Source: Capnocytophaga sp. oral taxon 863 str. F0517
Lineage (GTDB): Bacteria > Bacteroidota > Bacteroidia > Flavobacteriales > Flavobacteriaceae
Length of the DNA stretch: 64,000 nt
Assembly (NCBI RefSeq): GCF_000466425.1
Contig: NZ_KE992171.1
Coordinates: 114,688-178,687 of the forward strand
Direction: 5' to 3'
The translations under genes were made by a program, and so were the position numbers. Each line of letters begins with the position of its first letter. Positions within the stretch are counted from its first letter, which is position 1. This document shows positions 6,667 through 14,530 of this stretch, piece by piece. Under the pieces are notes generated by a model. That model worked only from the letters and a program-made list of their open reading frames with translations. It was not told the DNA's origin and searched no databases.

Positions 6667-7257
6667 ATGAGTGACATTATTACCAATATTGAACAATTAG
6701 ACCCTATCAATGGTGTATATACCTATGCTGACTATGTACTTTGGAAAATAAAAGATAGGTTGGAAATCCTCAAAGGTAAAATCTTTAAGATGAGTCCAGC
6801 CCCTGCTATTTCTCATCAAAAAATATCTGGGAATTTGTATGGCGAGATGTATCATTATTTCAAAGGAAAATCTTGCAAACTTTTTGCAGCTCCTTTTGAT
6901 GTCGTACTCAAGAACAAAAAAGGCATAGAAGATAGCGTTGTACAACCTGATATCTGTGTGGTGTGCGACCCTAAAAAATTAGAGAACGATAAGCGTTGCT
7001 TAGGTGCTCCTGATCTGATTATTGAAATACTATCACCAGGCAATACTAAAAAAGAGATGCGTGATAAATACGAACTCTATGAAGAAGCAGGTGTCTACGA
7101 ATATTGGGTAGTACGCCCTATTGACAAGGAAATTACCCAGTTTGTACTTGAAAATGACAAATACCGCGCTCTTCCTCCTATCATAGAGGGAGATATGATT
7201 TCTTCCACTAAATTTCCAGAATTGACAGTAGCAACAGAGGATATTTTTAGGCTATAA
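6667..7257 (+). CDS. Uma2 family (DUF820) putative restriction-like endonuclease
   Basis: This 196-residue protein has the DUF820/Uma2 domain, a PD-(D/E)XK nuclease-like fold abundant in cyanobacteria and scattered in other bacteria. Recognisable parts are the N-terminal LEILKGKIFKMSPAP strand pair, SHQKISGNL (about 43-51), the acidic VVQPDICVV strand (about 92-100), GAPDLIIEILSP (about 114-125) with the catalytic Asp/Glu pair, and KYELYEEAGVYEYWVVRP (about 134-151). Biological role is unestablished. It has its own promoter and shares a terminator with the convergent oxidase operon. It stands beside a DUF4143 protein, also a restriction-like fold, and the two may have arrived together; that is inference. 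Confidence 0.9.
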   Translation: MSDIITNIEQLDPINGVYTYADYVLWKIKDRLEILKGKIFKMSPAPAISHQKISGNLYGEMYHYFKGKSCKLFAAPFDVVLKNKKGIEDSVVQPDICVVCDPKKLENDKRCLGAPDLIIEILSPGNTKKEMRDKYELYEEAGVYEYWVVRPIDKEITQFVLENDKYRALPPIIEGDMISSTKFPELTVATEDIFRL

Positions 7258-7296
7258 ATATAGGGGAAACTAAAAAACACTTATTATATCAACAAA

Positions 7297-7333
7297 AAAA
7301 GTGCTTGTAGTTCTAAGTTCTACAAGCACTTTT
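7297..7333. terminator. Bidirectional terminator between Uma2-like gene and ccoP
   Basis: A 14-base stem AAAAGTGCTTGTAG/CTACAAGCACTTTT with a 9-base loop has A/T runs on both sides, suiting both converging genes. Confidence 0.85.
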
Positions 7334-7353
7334 CAATTAACAATTGATAACGA

Positions 7354-8217
7354 TTATTCTTTTTTCCAGATGATATCTCCTTCAGGAGCTTTAGGGCTAG
7401 CTGGAGCGCTTCCTTGTAGGGAGAGCACATAGCTAGCTACCTGTTGGCGTTGTTTAGGAGATAGGGTAGCCTTCCATGCAACCATACCTTTACCTTCACG
7501 TCCTCCTTCAGAGATGGTGTGGAACACATTCTTGATACCACCACCTAGGATCCAGTGATCATCGGTAAGGTTAGGACCTATACCTCCACCAGCGTCAGGA
7601 GCGTGGCACATGATGCAGTTGGCTTGGAAGATGCTCTTCCCTTCTTGTAGGCTGGCTTCATCAGAGAGTTCTGTTACGCTATCGGCATCAATCATACCAG
7701 GGTTGGCTTTTTTGAAAGCCTCAATGGCTAACTTGGCATCGGTAAGCTCTTGCTCATACTCGGCTTTTTGGTCAGCTCCACCGAACACTTCGTACTTGAA
7801 CAGATACACTACAGCAAAGATAATACATGCATAGAAAAGATAAGTCCACCAAGGGGGGAGGTTGTTATCAAGCTCTTGGATACCATCGTAGTTGTGGTCA
7901 AGGATAATCTCAGATTCCTTTTCCAAAGGCTTTTGGTCAAGCATTTTGGCGACAAAGCGTCCCCACCAGCTGTTTTGTTCGGCTAATGCTCTCTGGCGTT
8001 TCTGTTCGTCAGAAAGCAAGCGGTCTAAAAGGTCTTCCTTGCGGTAGGCAATCATCTCGATACCAATAAGGACAAGGGTTAAAAAGATCAGAAAGCCGCC
8101 AATGGAAGGGATAGAAGTGATCGCCGAAGCCGCTTCTGTCCCATATATATATTCTAACAATAAGGCAGCGAAACCTACAATGATAAGAATACGTATTAAA
8201 GCTAATAAATTTCTCAT
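7354..8217 (-). CDS. ccoP: cbb3-type cytochrome c oxidase subunit III (CcoP)
   Basis: This is the membrane-anchored cytochrome c subunit of the cbb3 oxidase, which passes electrons to the CcoN active site in low-oxygen respiration. The 287-residue protein has two N-terminal hydrophobic segments (about 9-25 and 38-55). A third span at about 120-142 (WTYLFYACIIFAVVYLF) lies in the CcoP N-terminal domain. One cytochrome c domain follows, with CIMCH at about 201-205 and a later GKGMVAW methionine ligand region. Proteobacterial CcoP has two haem sites and only one is seen here, which I believe is usual for Bacteroidota. It overlaps ccoQ by four bases and ends the operon before a strong terminator. 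Confidence 0.93.
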   Translation of the reverse strand: MRNLLALIRILIIVGFAALLLEYIYGTEAASAITSIPSIGGFLIFLTLVLIGIEMIAYRKEDLLDRLLSDEQKRQRALAEQNSWWGRFVAKMLDQKPLEKESEIILDHNYDGIQELDNNLPPWWTYLFYACIIFAVVYLFKYEVFGGADQKAEYEQELTDAKLAIEAFKKANPGMIDADSVTELSDEASLQEGKSIFQANCIMCHAPDAGGGIGPNLTDDHWILGGGIKNVFHTISEGGREGKGMVAWKATLSPKQRQQVASYVLSLQGSAPASPKAPEGDIIWKKE

Positions 8218-8405
8218 AAAATGTTGTTGTTTTGATCGTCGTCGTTTAAAGGAAGGTTACTTATCTCATTCAAGTCCTTTTTCTTATAGGAGAATACCCA
8301 CCAGAAAAGGGCAATGAAAAAAGTAAAGCAAATAATCAAAGAAATAATCGGGTAAAGTGAAACACCTTCAATGGAAGCCATATGGTGTTTGATAAACTTC
8401 ATCAT
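8214..8405 (-). CDS. ccoQ: CcoQ-like small subunit of cbb3 oxidase
   Basis: This 63-residue protein has one membrane span (about 17-39, YPIISLIICFTFFIALFWWV) and a short charged tail starting KKKDLNEI. Size, single span and place between ccoNO and ccoP identify CcoQ, the small subunit that stabilises the cbb3 complex; sequence conservation in this family is low. It starts with two successive ATG codons. Its last four bases overlap the ccoP start, and it begins six bases after the end of ccoNO, so the genes are almost surely co-transcribed. Confidence 0.85.
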   Translation of the reverse strand: MMKFIKHHMASIEGVSLYPIISLIICFTFFIALFWWVFSYKKKDLNEISNLPLNDDDQNNNIL

Positions 8406-8411
8406 AACGAA

Positions 8412-10607
8412 TTATTTTTCAGCGGTTTCTTTCTTTGCTTTGATATCTACACCCAATCGTTGTAAGTAGGCAATCATAGCCACGATTTCACGTTTTTCGA
8501 TGGGGATAAATTGCTCTCCACGAACCTCGGCATTTTTCTTAGAAGTCTCATAGTCAGCTACAAAGTTAGGATCGTTCTGCAAGCTATTGGCGATAGCACG
8601 CGCTTGTACGGCTAAGTTTTCGTGGGCAAACTTGAAGTCGGATTCATTGTAAGGTACACCTAATTTGGCAAGGGTACGCATCTTCTCTAGGAGCCTATCG
8701 GTGTTAAGCTCATTCTTAATCAGCCAAGGATAAGAAGGCATGATACTTCCTGCAGAGGTCTGTCTGGGGTCTAGCATGTGGTTGAAGTGCCAGTTGTTGT
8801 TGTACTTACCACCCAAGCGGTGCAAGTCTGGCCCGGTACGCTTACTTCCCCATAGGAACGGACGATCATAGACGAACTCTCCAGCCTTGGAGTATTCTCC
8901 GTAACGCTCTACCTCACTACGGAACGGACGTACCATTTGGGTATGACAGCCCACACAACCTTCACGGATATAGAGGTCGCGGCCTTCCAATTCAAGTGGT
9001 GTATAAGGTTTTACTTCGGCTATGGTAGGAATATTTTCTTTAACCAATAGGGTTGGGATAATCTGTACCGCACCTCCTATAGCTACAGCTATAGTAGCCC
9101 AGATGGTCATTTGTACAGGTTTTCTCTCAAGCCAGTGGTGAAGTGTTTCACCTGCTACTCTTCTCTTGCTGATAGGAGCTAAGGCAGGTGCCTGAGCAAG
9201 CTCATCGGTGACAGTTTGTCCCTGGCGGATGGTCTTCACTACGTTGATAACAGCCAAGATAGCCCCAGTGATGTAGAGGGTACCTCCGATGGCACGCATA
9301 GCGTACATAGGCATAATAGCATTGACAGTATCAAGGAAGTTTCCATATACTAAGTTTCCATCAGGGGAGAATTGTTTCCACATAGTGGCTTGGGTAAAGC
9401 CTGCGATGTATAATGGAATGGTATAGAAGACAATTCCTAAGGTACCTATCCAGAAGTGGGTGTTGGCCATACGTACAGAATAGAGGTTGGTTTTCCACAT
9501 CTTAGGCACTAAGTAGTAGATCATACCAAAGGTAAGGAATCCGTTCCAGGCCAAGGCTCCTACGTGTACGTGGGCGATAATCCAGTCGGTGAAGTGCGCA
9601 ATGGCATTTACATTCTTCAGAGCTAAGGTAGGACCTTCGAAGGTAGCCATACCGTAACCGGTAACAGCCACTACCAAGAACTTAAGCACAGGGTCGGTAC
9701 GTACCTTATCCCAAGCCCCACGTAGGGTAAGTAGCCCATTGATCATACCACCCCAAGAAGGAGCTACGAGCATCACGGAGAATACTACCCCAAGGTTCTG
9801 TGCCCATTCAGGAAGGGCTGTATAGAGCAAGTGGTGAGGCCCAGCCCACATATAGATAAAGATCAAGCTCCAAAAGTGAATGATGGAGAGTCGGTACGAA
9901 TATACCGGTCTGTCGGCAGCCTTAGGAATGAAGTAGTACATCAGTCCCAAGAAAGGAGTCGTTAGGAAGAAGGCTACCGCATTGTGTCCGTACCACCACT
10001 GCACCAAGGCATCTTGTACTCCTGCATATACGGAGTAGCTCTTCATAGAGGTAAGGGAGATAGGGAACTCTAAGTTGTTGAAGATGTGTAGCAAGGCCAC
10101 CGCTACGAAAGTAGCCAAGTAGAACCAAATAGCTACATAGATGTGGCGCTGTCTTCTCTTGATAAGGGTTCCAATCATATTGGCACCCCAAGCCACCCAC
10201 ACAATAGCGATGGCAATATCAAAAGGCCATTCTAGCTCCGCATACTCCTTGGAGGTGCTAAAGCCCATAGGGAAGGTAATTGCGGCTCCTAGGATGATCA
10301 GCTGCCAACCCCAAAAATTGAGTTTGCTCAAGAAATTACTATACATACGTGCCTTAAGCAAACGCTGCATAGAGTAGTAACTCCCTGCAAAAATAGCATT
10401 CCCTACGAAAGCGAAGATGACCGCATTGGTATGCAATGGACGCAAGCGACCAAAGCTCAACCATGATATACCTTCGGTAAGCGTAGGAAACAGAAAGTAG
10501 TAGGCCAATAGCAAGCCTACCCCCATCCCTACAACACCCCAAAAGAGGGTCGCATAGATGAAGTTCTTAACAATTTTGTTGTCGTAATAAAATTGTTCCA
10601 TTTCCAT
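8412..10607 (-). CDS. ccoNO: Fused CcoN-CcoO, cbb3 cytochrome c oxidase subunits I and II
   Basis: One chain of 731 residues joins the haem-copper catalytic subunit (CcoN, roughly 1-480, about 12 membrane spans) to the monohaem cytochrome subunit (CcoO). CcoN shows the haem and copper histidine regions RPLHTNAVIF, WWYGHNAVAF, GPHHLLYT and IIAHVHVGALAWNG. CcoO has CVGCHTQM with its first haem Cys near residue 551, followed by RTGPDLHRLGGKY and a MPSYPWL methionine region. The enzyme reduces oxygen to water with high affinity and pumps protons. The fusion is known in Bacteroidota. I chose the ATG at 10607 over an upstream TTG at 10625 because MEMEQFYYDNK is the natural start of the family. Confidence 0.95.
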   Translation of the reverse strand: MEMEQFYYDNKIVKNFIYATLFWGVVGMGVGLLLAYYFLFPTLTEGISWLSFGRLRPLHTNAVIFAFVGNAIFAGSYYSMQRLLKARMYSNFLSKLNFWGWQLIILGAAITFPMGFSTSKEYAELEWPFDIAIAIVWVAWGANMIGTLIKRRQRHIYVAIWFYLATFVAVALLHIFNNLEFPISLTSMKSYSVYAGVQDALVQWWYGHNAVAFFLTTPFLGLMYYFIPKAADRPVYSYRLSIIHFWSLIFIYMWAGPHHLLYTALPEWAQNLGVVFSVMLVAPSWGGMINGLLTLRGAWDKVRTDPVLKFLVVAVTGYGMATFEGPTLALKNVNAIAHFTDWIIAHVHVGALAWNGFLTFGMIYYLVPKMWKTNLYSVRMANTHFWIGTLGIVFYTIPLYIAGFTQATMWKQFSPDGNLVYGNFLDTVNAIMPMYAMRAIGGTLYITGAILAVINVVKTIRQGQTVTDELAQAPALAPISKRRVAGETLHHWLERKPVQMTIWATIAVAIGGAVQIIPTLLVKENIPTIAEVKPYTPLELEGRDLYIREGCVGCHTQMVRPFRSEVERYGEYSKAGEFVYDRPFLWGSKRTGPDLHRLGGKYNNNWHFNHMLDPRQTSAGSIMPSYPWLIKNELNTDRLLEKMRTLAKLGVPYNESDFKFAHENLAVQARAIANSLQNDPNFVADYETSKKNAEVRGEQFIPIEKREIVAMIAYLQRLGVDIKAKKETAEK

Positions 10608-10628
10608 AAAAAAATGATTTAGCAAGTT

Positions 10629-10847
10629 TTAAGTTGTTGTTTGCTTTTCTTTCTTGTCTTTGTGGTAAGACGTATCTATTTTGTCCTCCTCTCGGGCAGG
10701 AGGTACTAATTCATCTTCAAAAAGCATGCGAATAGCAGGACTTTCTACATCTTCATACTGGCCGCTGCGGATAGCGCGTAGGTACAAAAATAAGAATAAT
10801 CCCACCACTATAGTGCTTATAGATATGAGCATATAGATGACACTCAT
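10629..10847 (-). CDS. ccoS: CcoS, cbb3 oxidase assembly protein
   Basis: This 72-residue protein has one N-terminal membrane span (about 2-24) followed by AIRSGQYEDVESPAIRMLFE, the conserved CcoS motif region (GQydD.espa.riL.dd). CcoS is needed to insert haem and copper into cbb3 oxidase. It is the first gene of the operon and ends 21 bases before the ATG of ccoNO. The charged KDKKEKQTTT tail is variable in the family. The leading promoter is at 10866-10873 on the same strand. Confidence 0.93.
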   Translation of the reverse strand: MSVIYMLISISTIVVGLFLFLYLRAIRSGQYEDVESPAIRMLFEDELVPPAREEDKIDTSYHKDKKEKQTTT

Positions 10848-10865
10848 CAGCTGTCAAATTTGGTG

Positions 10866-10873
10866 CAAATATA
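10866..10873 (-). promoter_or_regulatory. TATATTTG promoter (-7 box) of the cco operon
   Basis: On the minus strand TATATTTG lies 18 bases upstream of the ccoS ATG. No clear FNR-type palindrome was seen. Confidence 0.65.
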
Positions 10874-10952
10874 ATATTTTTTTCCGAAAGCAAAAAATAA
10901 AATTTTGCTTATTTTTCACGTTTTATTTCATTAGTTATTTAGTTACAAGTCA

Positions 10953-11600
10953 CTAACTACTAAATCGTTCTATAAGTGGAAAGAAATGCTCCCTGAACCA
11001 GCGAAAACGGCTGAGGATCATAATATGGGTACCATTGTGGATACGAATACAGTCTCTGATGTTTTTTTCAGGAAAGACGATGTCTTTATCTCCTTGTATA
11101 TGAATGCACTTCTCTGGTAGAATAACAGGAAATTGCCAGTCGAGCAACTCTCGAGCACACCAAGCCAAATAGTGAGGCGATGCAAGGCCTATATATTTGG
11201 AATATAGTTTTTTATATCGCTTGGTATGCTTCCAAATTTCAAAACTGGCCAACCATTCCAAAGGTAGCAGATGGTGCAGCCTCAGCCATTTGCTCCATCG
11301 CATCCAGCGGGGAAGTTCTTCTGCTGATTTGATACAGGAGATAAGCACTACCCCTCTATAGGCTGGTAACAAAGTAGCAATCTGTTGTACCAACACTCCA
11401 CCTAAGGAGACTCCTACAAGAATGGGATTGGGCGCGGTAATCTGCTGGGCTATACGAGCAGCGTATGCCGCAAAAGATTCTTTAGGTAAGGGTTCGTCCC
11501 AGTCCAACAGATGTACCTCATATTCTTCAGGCCATTCTATATACTGAAAAATACGCGAGCTGGCCGCCATACCGGGCATACAATAGACAGGGATAGCCAT
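10953..11600 (-). CDS. Alpha/beta hydrolase
   Basis: This 215-residue protein has an alpha/beta-hydrolase fold. The nucleophile elbow is GVSLGG (about 63-68), the acid is probably in GDKDIVFP (about 168-175), and the catalytic His is in NGTHIMIL (about 189-196). An oxyanion-type MPGMAASSRIF motif sits at about 8-18. It is short for the fold, with a small lid (WMRWSKWLRLHHLLPLEW). The substrate is unknown. It lacks a signal peptide, so it is cytoplasmic. It starts five bases after the lipoprotein gene and closes the long cluster that begins with rimP. Confidence 0.85.
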   Translation of the reverse strand: MAIPVYCMPGMAASSRIFQYIEWPEEYEVHLLDWDEPLPKESFAAYAARIAQQITAPNPILVGVSLGGVLVQQIATLLPAYRGVVLISCIKSAEELPRWMRWSKWLRLHHLLPLEWLASFEIWKHTKRYKKLYSKYIGLASPHYLAWCARELLDWQFPVILPEKCIHIQGDKDIVFPEKNIRDCIRIHNGTHIMILSRFRWFREHFFPLIERFSS

Positions 11601-11605
11601 TTTAC

Positions 11606-12016
11606 TTATTTTTGATGTAGCGTAACCTTTGCTTCTTCCTCTGGGGATAATTTTTTATTGGGGTCTGCCAAATAGATGAGTACTTGGGCATCTACCTTGT
11701 AATATTCCTTTTTTCCATCTTCTCCTATGAGGGCAATGGTCTTATCAGCGCCATTCCATTCGAATTTTCCTTTATGAGTGACAGGTTCATGCCCTGGGAA
11801 TACGACTGTTTGGGTATATTCATTATTGCTACTCAATAGGATAGTAGTATCAACCAATTCTTGGGTCTCTTTCTCTATAACGCCTTCATAATGAATTCCT
11901 TCTTCAGTGGAGGTGTTGGCCTCTGTGTTTGTTTCTTCCTTTTGTGGAGCGGATTCCTTAGGGGTGTTGTTACAAGCCATCAAAGCGAATAACGAAAAAA
12001 TATATAAATATCTCAT
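11606..12016 (-). CDS. Lipoprotein resembling the NlpE N-terminal domain
   Basis: This 136-residue protein has a lipoprotein signal peptide ending ALMAC, with the lipidated Cys at about residue 15. A Thr/Glu-rich linker and one small beta domain follow. The segment TTILLSSNNEYTQTVVF with a later GKFEW resembles the NlpE N-terminal domain, which in E. coli senses surface and copper stress. The CXXC motif of full NlpE is absent, so that role should not be assumed. NN follows the Cys, and the protein is probably anchored in the outer or inner membrane facing the periplasm. It lies within the pyrE-to-hydrolase cluster. Confidence 0.75.
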   Translation of the reverse strand: MRYLYIFSLFALMACNNTPKESAPQKEETNTEANTSTEEGIHYEGVIEKETQELVDTTILLSSNNEYTQTVVFPGHEPVTHKGKFEWNGADKTIALIGEDGKKEYYKVDAQVLIYLADPNKKLSPEEEAKVTLHQK

Positions 12017-12032
12017 TATATAGAATATTAAA

Positions 12033-12977
12033 TTAACTAATAGTTTCTCGGATATGATATCTTGGCTCCGTCTCTCGGCTTCTTAGTACCAATTCAGCCA
12101 AGAATCCAGCTAAAAAGAACTGCGTACCTATGATCATGGAGGTGAGTGCCAAAAAAAACTGGGGTCGATGAGTGATCAGGCGTCCTGTAGGGTCTATAAA
12201 GAGCTTATCTATCCCTAAGTAAAAAGCAAAACAAAAGCCTATGAAGAACACCAATACGCCCAAGGCACCGAATAAGTGCATGGGACGCTTGCCAAATTTG
12301 GAGAGGAAGCCTATGGTAAGCAGGTCTAAAAAGCCATTGATAAAGCGTTCCATACCGAACTTTGTCTTTCCATATTTGCGAGCCTGATGAATCACTACTT
12401 TCTCGGTAATGCGCGAAAAGCCGGCACTTTTGGCCAGCACCGGTATGTAGCGGTGCATTTCTCCTCGTACATCTACTGTTTTGACAACCTCCTTGCGGTA
12501 AGCCTTTAGGCCACAATTAAAATCGTGAAGGGTAAGTCCTGATACCTTCCGAGCTGCCCAATTGAAGAGCTTGGAGGGTAGATTTTTGGTGAGCTTATGG
12601 TCATAGCGCTTTTTCTTCCAGCCCGACACAAGGTCATAGCCTTCTGTTTGAATCATCTGGTAGAGTGCTGTAATCTCCTCAGGGCTGTCCTGCAAGTCGG
12701 CATCCATGGTAATGACCACTTCGCCTTCAGCCTTGGCAAATCCAGCATTGAGCGCCTGGGACTTGCCGTAATTTCTTAGAAAGCGAATTCCCTTCACATG
12801 CTTATCTTTGGCTGAAATCTGTTGTATAACTTCCCAAGAATGATCCGTAGAGCCGTCATCTACAAAGAGGATTTCATAAGAAAAAGCCTCTCGCTCCATG
12901 ACCTGCTGTATCCACTGGTGGAGTTCAGGTAGGGATTCTTCTTCGTTGAATAAGGGAATGACGACCGATATTTGCAT
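12033..12977 (-). CDS. Family 2 glycosyltransferase, DPM1/GtrB-like, membrane anchored
   Basis: This 314-residue protein has a GT-A domain at about 1-225. The nucleotide-binding start is VVIPLFNEEESLPEL, FVDDGSTDHSW lies at about 38-48, and the metal-binding DADLQD motif is near 92-97. Two C-terminal membrane spans follow (about 236-256 and 275-297). The layout is that of polyprenyl-phosphate glycosyltransferases (GtrB, ArnC or DPM1 type), which load a sugar onto a lipid carrier at the inner membrane. The sugar cannot be deduced. It lies 9 bases after the DUF4199 gene and 16 before the lipoprotein gene. A cell-surface glycan or glycolipid role is inferred. Confidence 0.92.
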   Translation of the reverse strand: MQISVVIPLFNEEESLPELHQWIQQVMEREAFSYEILFVDDGSTDHSWEVIQQISAKDKHVKGIRFLRNYGKSQALNAGFAKAEGEVVITMDADLQDSPEEITALYQMIQTEGYDLVSGWKKKRYDHKLTKNLPSKLFNWAARKVSGLTLHDFNCGLKAYRKEVVKTVDVRGEMHRYIPVLAKSAGFSRITEKVVIHQARKYGKTKFGMERFINGFLDLLTIGFLSKFGKRPMHLFGALGVLVFFIGFCFAFYLGIDKLFIDPTGRLITHRPQFFLALTSMIIGTQFFLAGFLAELVLRSRETEPRYHIRETIS

Positions 12978-12986
12978 GGATGAGGA

Positions 12987-13493
12987 TTAATTTCTGTTGA
13001 AAATTTTGAAAAAGGAACTCGCCAAAAGGGAGAGGATGAGACCAAAAAGCATATTGGAGGCGATCGATTGGTTGAATTGTATCCATGACGACTTGTTGCC
13101 TTCCAAGGTGGTACGTAGCTTCTCTATTTCTTGGGCATCTGCCTCTGGATGTTGGGCTATATAGGCCTCCAATTGTAAATTATTGAACATATCCAAGTGT
13201 GTAGGGGCTATATAATTAATAAATACGACCCAGAAAATAGCTGTAATGACTGCAAAAAGAATAGAGATACCCAATCCTATTTTCATCATCTGCCGGAAAC
13301 TACGTTCTTTACTCTGGTAGATTCCTAAAAAAATACACAAAGCAAGGAGTAAAATAGGTAAAATACCAAAGAGAAACACCGTAAGGGGCTTACCATTATA
13401 GCTATCTAAAGAATATTGTAGCATCGTAAGGGTAATACTAGCGATCCCCATGAGCCCCCCATATCTTAGCATGAGTTTTTGGTGTTTTTTCAT
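12987..13493 (-). CDS. DUF4199 membrane protein
   Basis: This 168-residue integral membrane protein has four hydrophobic segments (about 10-25, 36-58, 70-93 and 146-162) and a soluble loop between the third and fourth. DUF4199 is a Bacteroidota family of unknown function that often lies directly upstream of a family 2 glycosyltransferase, as here. The ATG overlaps the stop of the SRPBCC gene by four bases, which points to translational coupling. A role in the same envelope process as the glycosyltransferase is inferred from this fixed neighbourhood. Confidence 0.85.
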   Translation of the reverse strand: MKKHQKLMLRYGGLMGIASITLTMLQYSLDSYNGKPLTVFLFGILPILLLALCIFLGIYQSKERSFRQMMKIGLGISILFAVITAIFWVVFINYIAPTHLDMFNNLQLEAYIAQHPEADAQEIEKLRTTLEGNKSSWIQFNQSIASNMLFGLILSLLASSFFKIFNRN

Positions 13494-13885
13494 AAGGTCT
13501 TTGTTTTTTCAGCCATGGTTTCTAGGAGCTTGGTAATAGGGCTTTTGACGACCATAGCCAGCATCGGATTGAACTCCCCTTCGAAGGTATAGCTAACCTC
13601 TGTTTGTACTTCTGATTTGGGGTCAAGCCCAATGCGAAGGGTGAAAGGGAGTTTGCCTTCTGGAGCTCCATAGACCAATTCGCTCATTGGAGTGAGTTTT
13701 TTCTTTTCTAAGAAAATCTCAGGCATGCCTTTTAGCGCAAAGGAAAACGAGGTATTATCCTCAGCAGCGCTAAAGTGCGCCAAGCTTTCGGGCATAAGGT
13801 CTTTGAAAAGGGCTACATTCTCTAATTTCTCATAGATACCATTAACAGGTAAGCCCACGGATACGATAGGGGAGGTGATTTTCAT
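13490..13885 (-). CDS. SRPBCC (START-like) family protein
   Basis: This 131-residue single-domain protein has the alternating beta-strand pattern and closing helix (SPITKLLETMAEKTK) of SRPBCC/START-like lipid- or ligand-binding folds. No catalytic motif or signal peptide is present. It sits one base after pyrE and overlaps the DUF4199 gene by four bases. I recall the pyrE-SRPBCC pairing in other Flavobacteria, but the function is unknown. Family membership is by pattern and neighbourhood. Confidence 0.75.
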   Translation of the reverse strand: MKITSPIVSVGLPVNGIYEKLENVALFKDLMPESLAHFSAAEDNTSFSFALKGMPEIFLEKKKLTPMSELVYGAPEGKLPFTLRIGLDPKSEVQTEVSYTFEGEFNPMLAMVVKSPITKLLETMAEKTKTL

Positions 13886-13886
13886 A

Positions 13887-14525
13887 TTAGTTCCATTTAT
13901 CAGGGGCTAAGCGCCACTTAGCCAAGGTTTCCAATTGCTGTTCAGAAATATAGTTTCTGTCTTTTGCTTCTTCTAATAAGGAATTATATTGGCTAAGAGT
14001 ATCTAAATGGACACCAGCGGATCGGAAATTGTTTTGAGCTACTTCAAACAAATAAGAAAAAATAGCCACCATACCAAGTACCTCTAAGCCGCTTTCTCTC
14101 AAGGCTTTTACAGCGCCTATACTACTCATTCCGGTACTGATGAGGTCTTCGATCACAACGGTTTTCTCTCCCGAGGTGAAGGCGCCTTCTATTTGGTTAC
14201 CACGGCCATGCTTTTTCGGTTCAGGACGTACATACACAAAGGGAAGTCCTAAGCGGTCAGCCACGAGCATTCCCATGCCGATAGCTCCGGTAGCCACTCC
14301 TGCGATGAGCTGTACTTCAGGATATTTTTCCCGAATAAAGCGGCTCATGGTAAGGGCTACTTTTTCCCTTGCTTCAGGGTAGGAGAGTAGCATGCGATTG
14401 TCACAATAAATAGGTGATTTCCAGCCCGAAGCCCAGGTGAAAGGCGCATTAGGACTGAGCTTAATAGCCTCAATATCAAGTAAGGTACTTGCTACATCTT
14501 TAGCAATGGAAGCGGTTATTTCCAT
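13887..14525 (-). CDS. pyrE: Orotate phosphoribosyltransferase
   Basis: PyrE transfers ribose-5-phosphate from PRPP to orotate, giving orotidine monophosphate in pyrimidine synthesis. The 212-residue protein has the substrate region FTWASGWKSPIYCDNR (about 29-44), GVATGAIGMG (about 78-87), KKHGRGNQIEG with the catalytic-loop lysine (about 105-115), and the PRPP-binding motif VVIEDLISTG (about 122-131). Length is normal. It begins only five bases after infB, so it is probably transcribed with the rimP-nusA-infB operon. A dihydroorotase-like gene of the same pathway is at 30557-31807, but that protein looks catalytically impaired. Confidence 0.96.
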   Translation of the reverse strand: MEITASIAKDVASTLLDIEAIKLSPNAPFTWASGWKSPIYCDNRMLLSYPEAREKVALTMSRFIREKYPEVQLIAGVATGAIGMGMLVADRLGLPFVYVRPEPKKHGRGNQIEGAFTSGEKTVVIEDLISTGMSSIGAVKALRESGLEVLGMVAIFSYLFEVAQNNFRSAGVHLDTLSQYNSLLEEAKDRNYISEQQLETLAKWRLAPDKWN

Positions 14526-14530
14526 GATAG

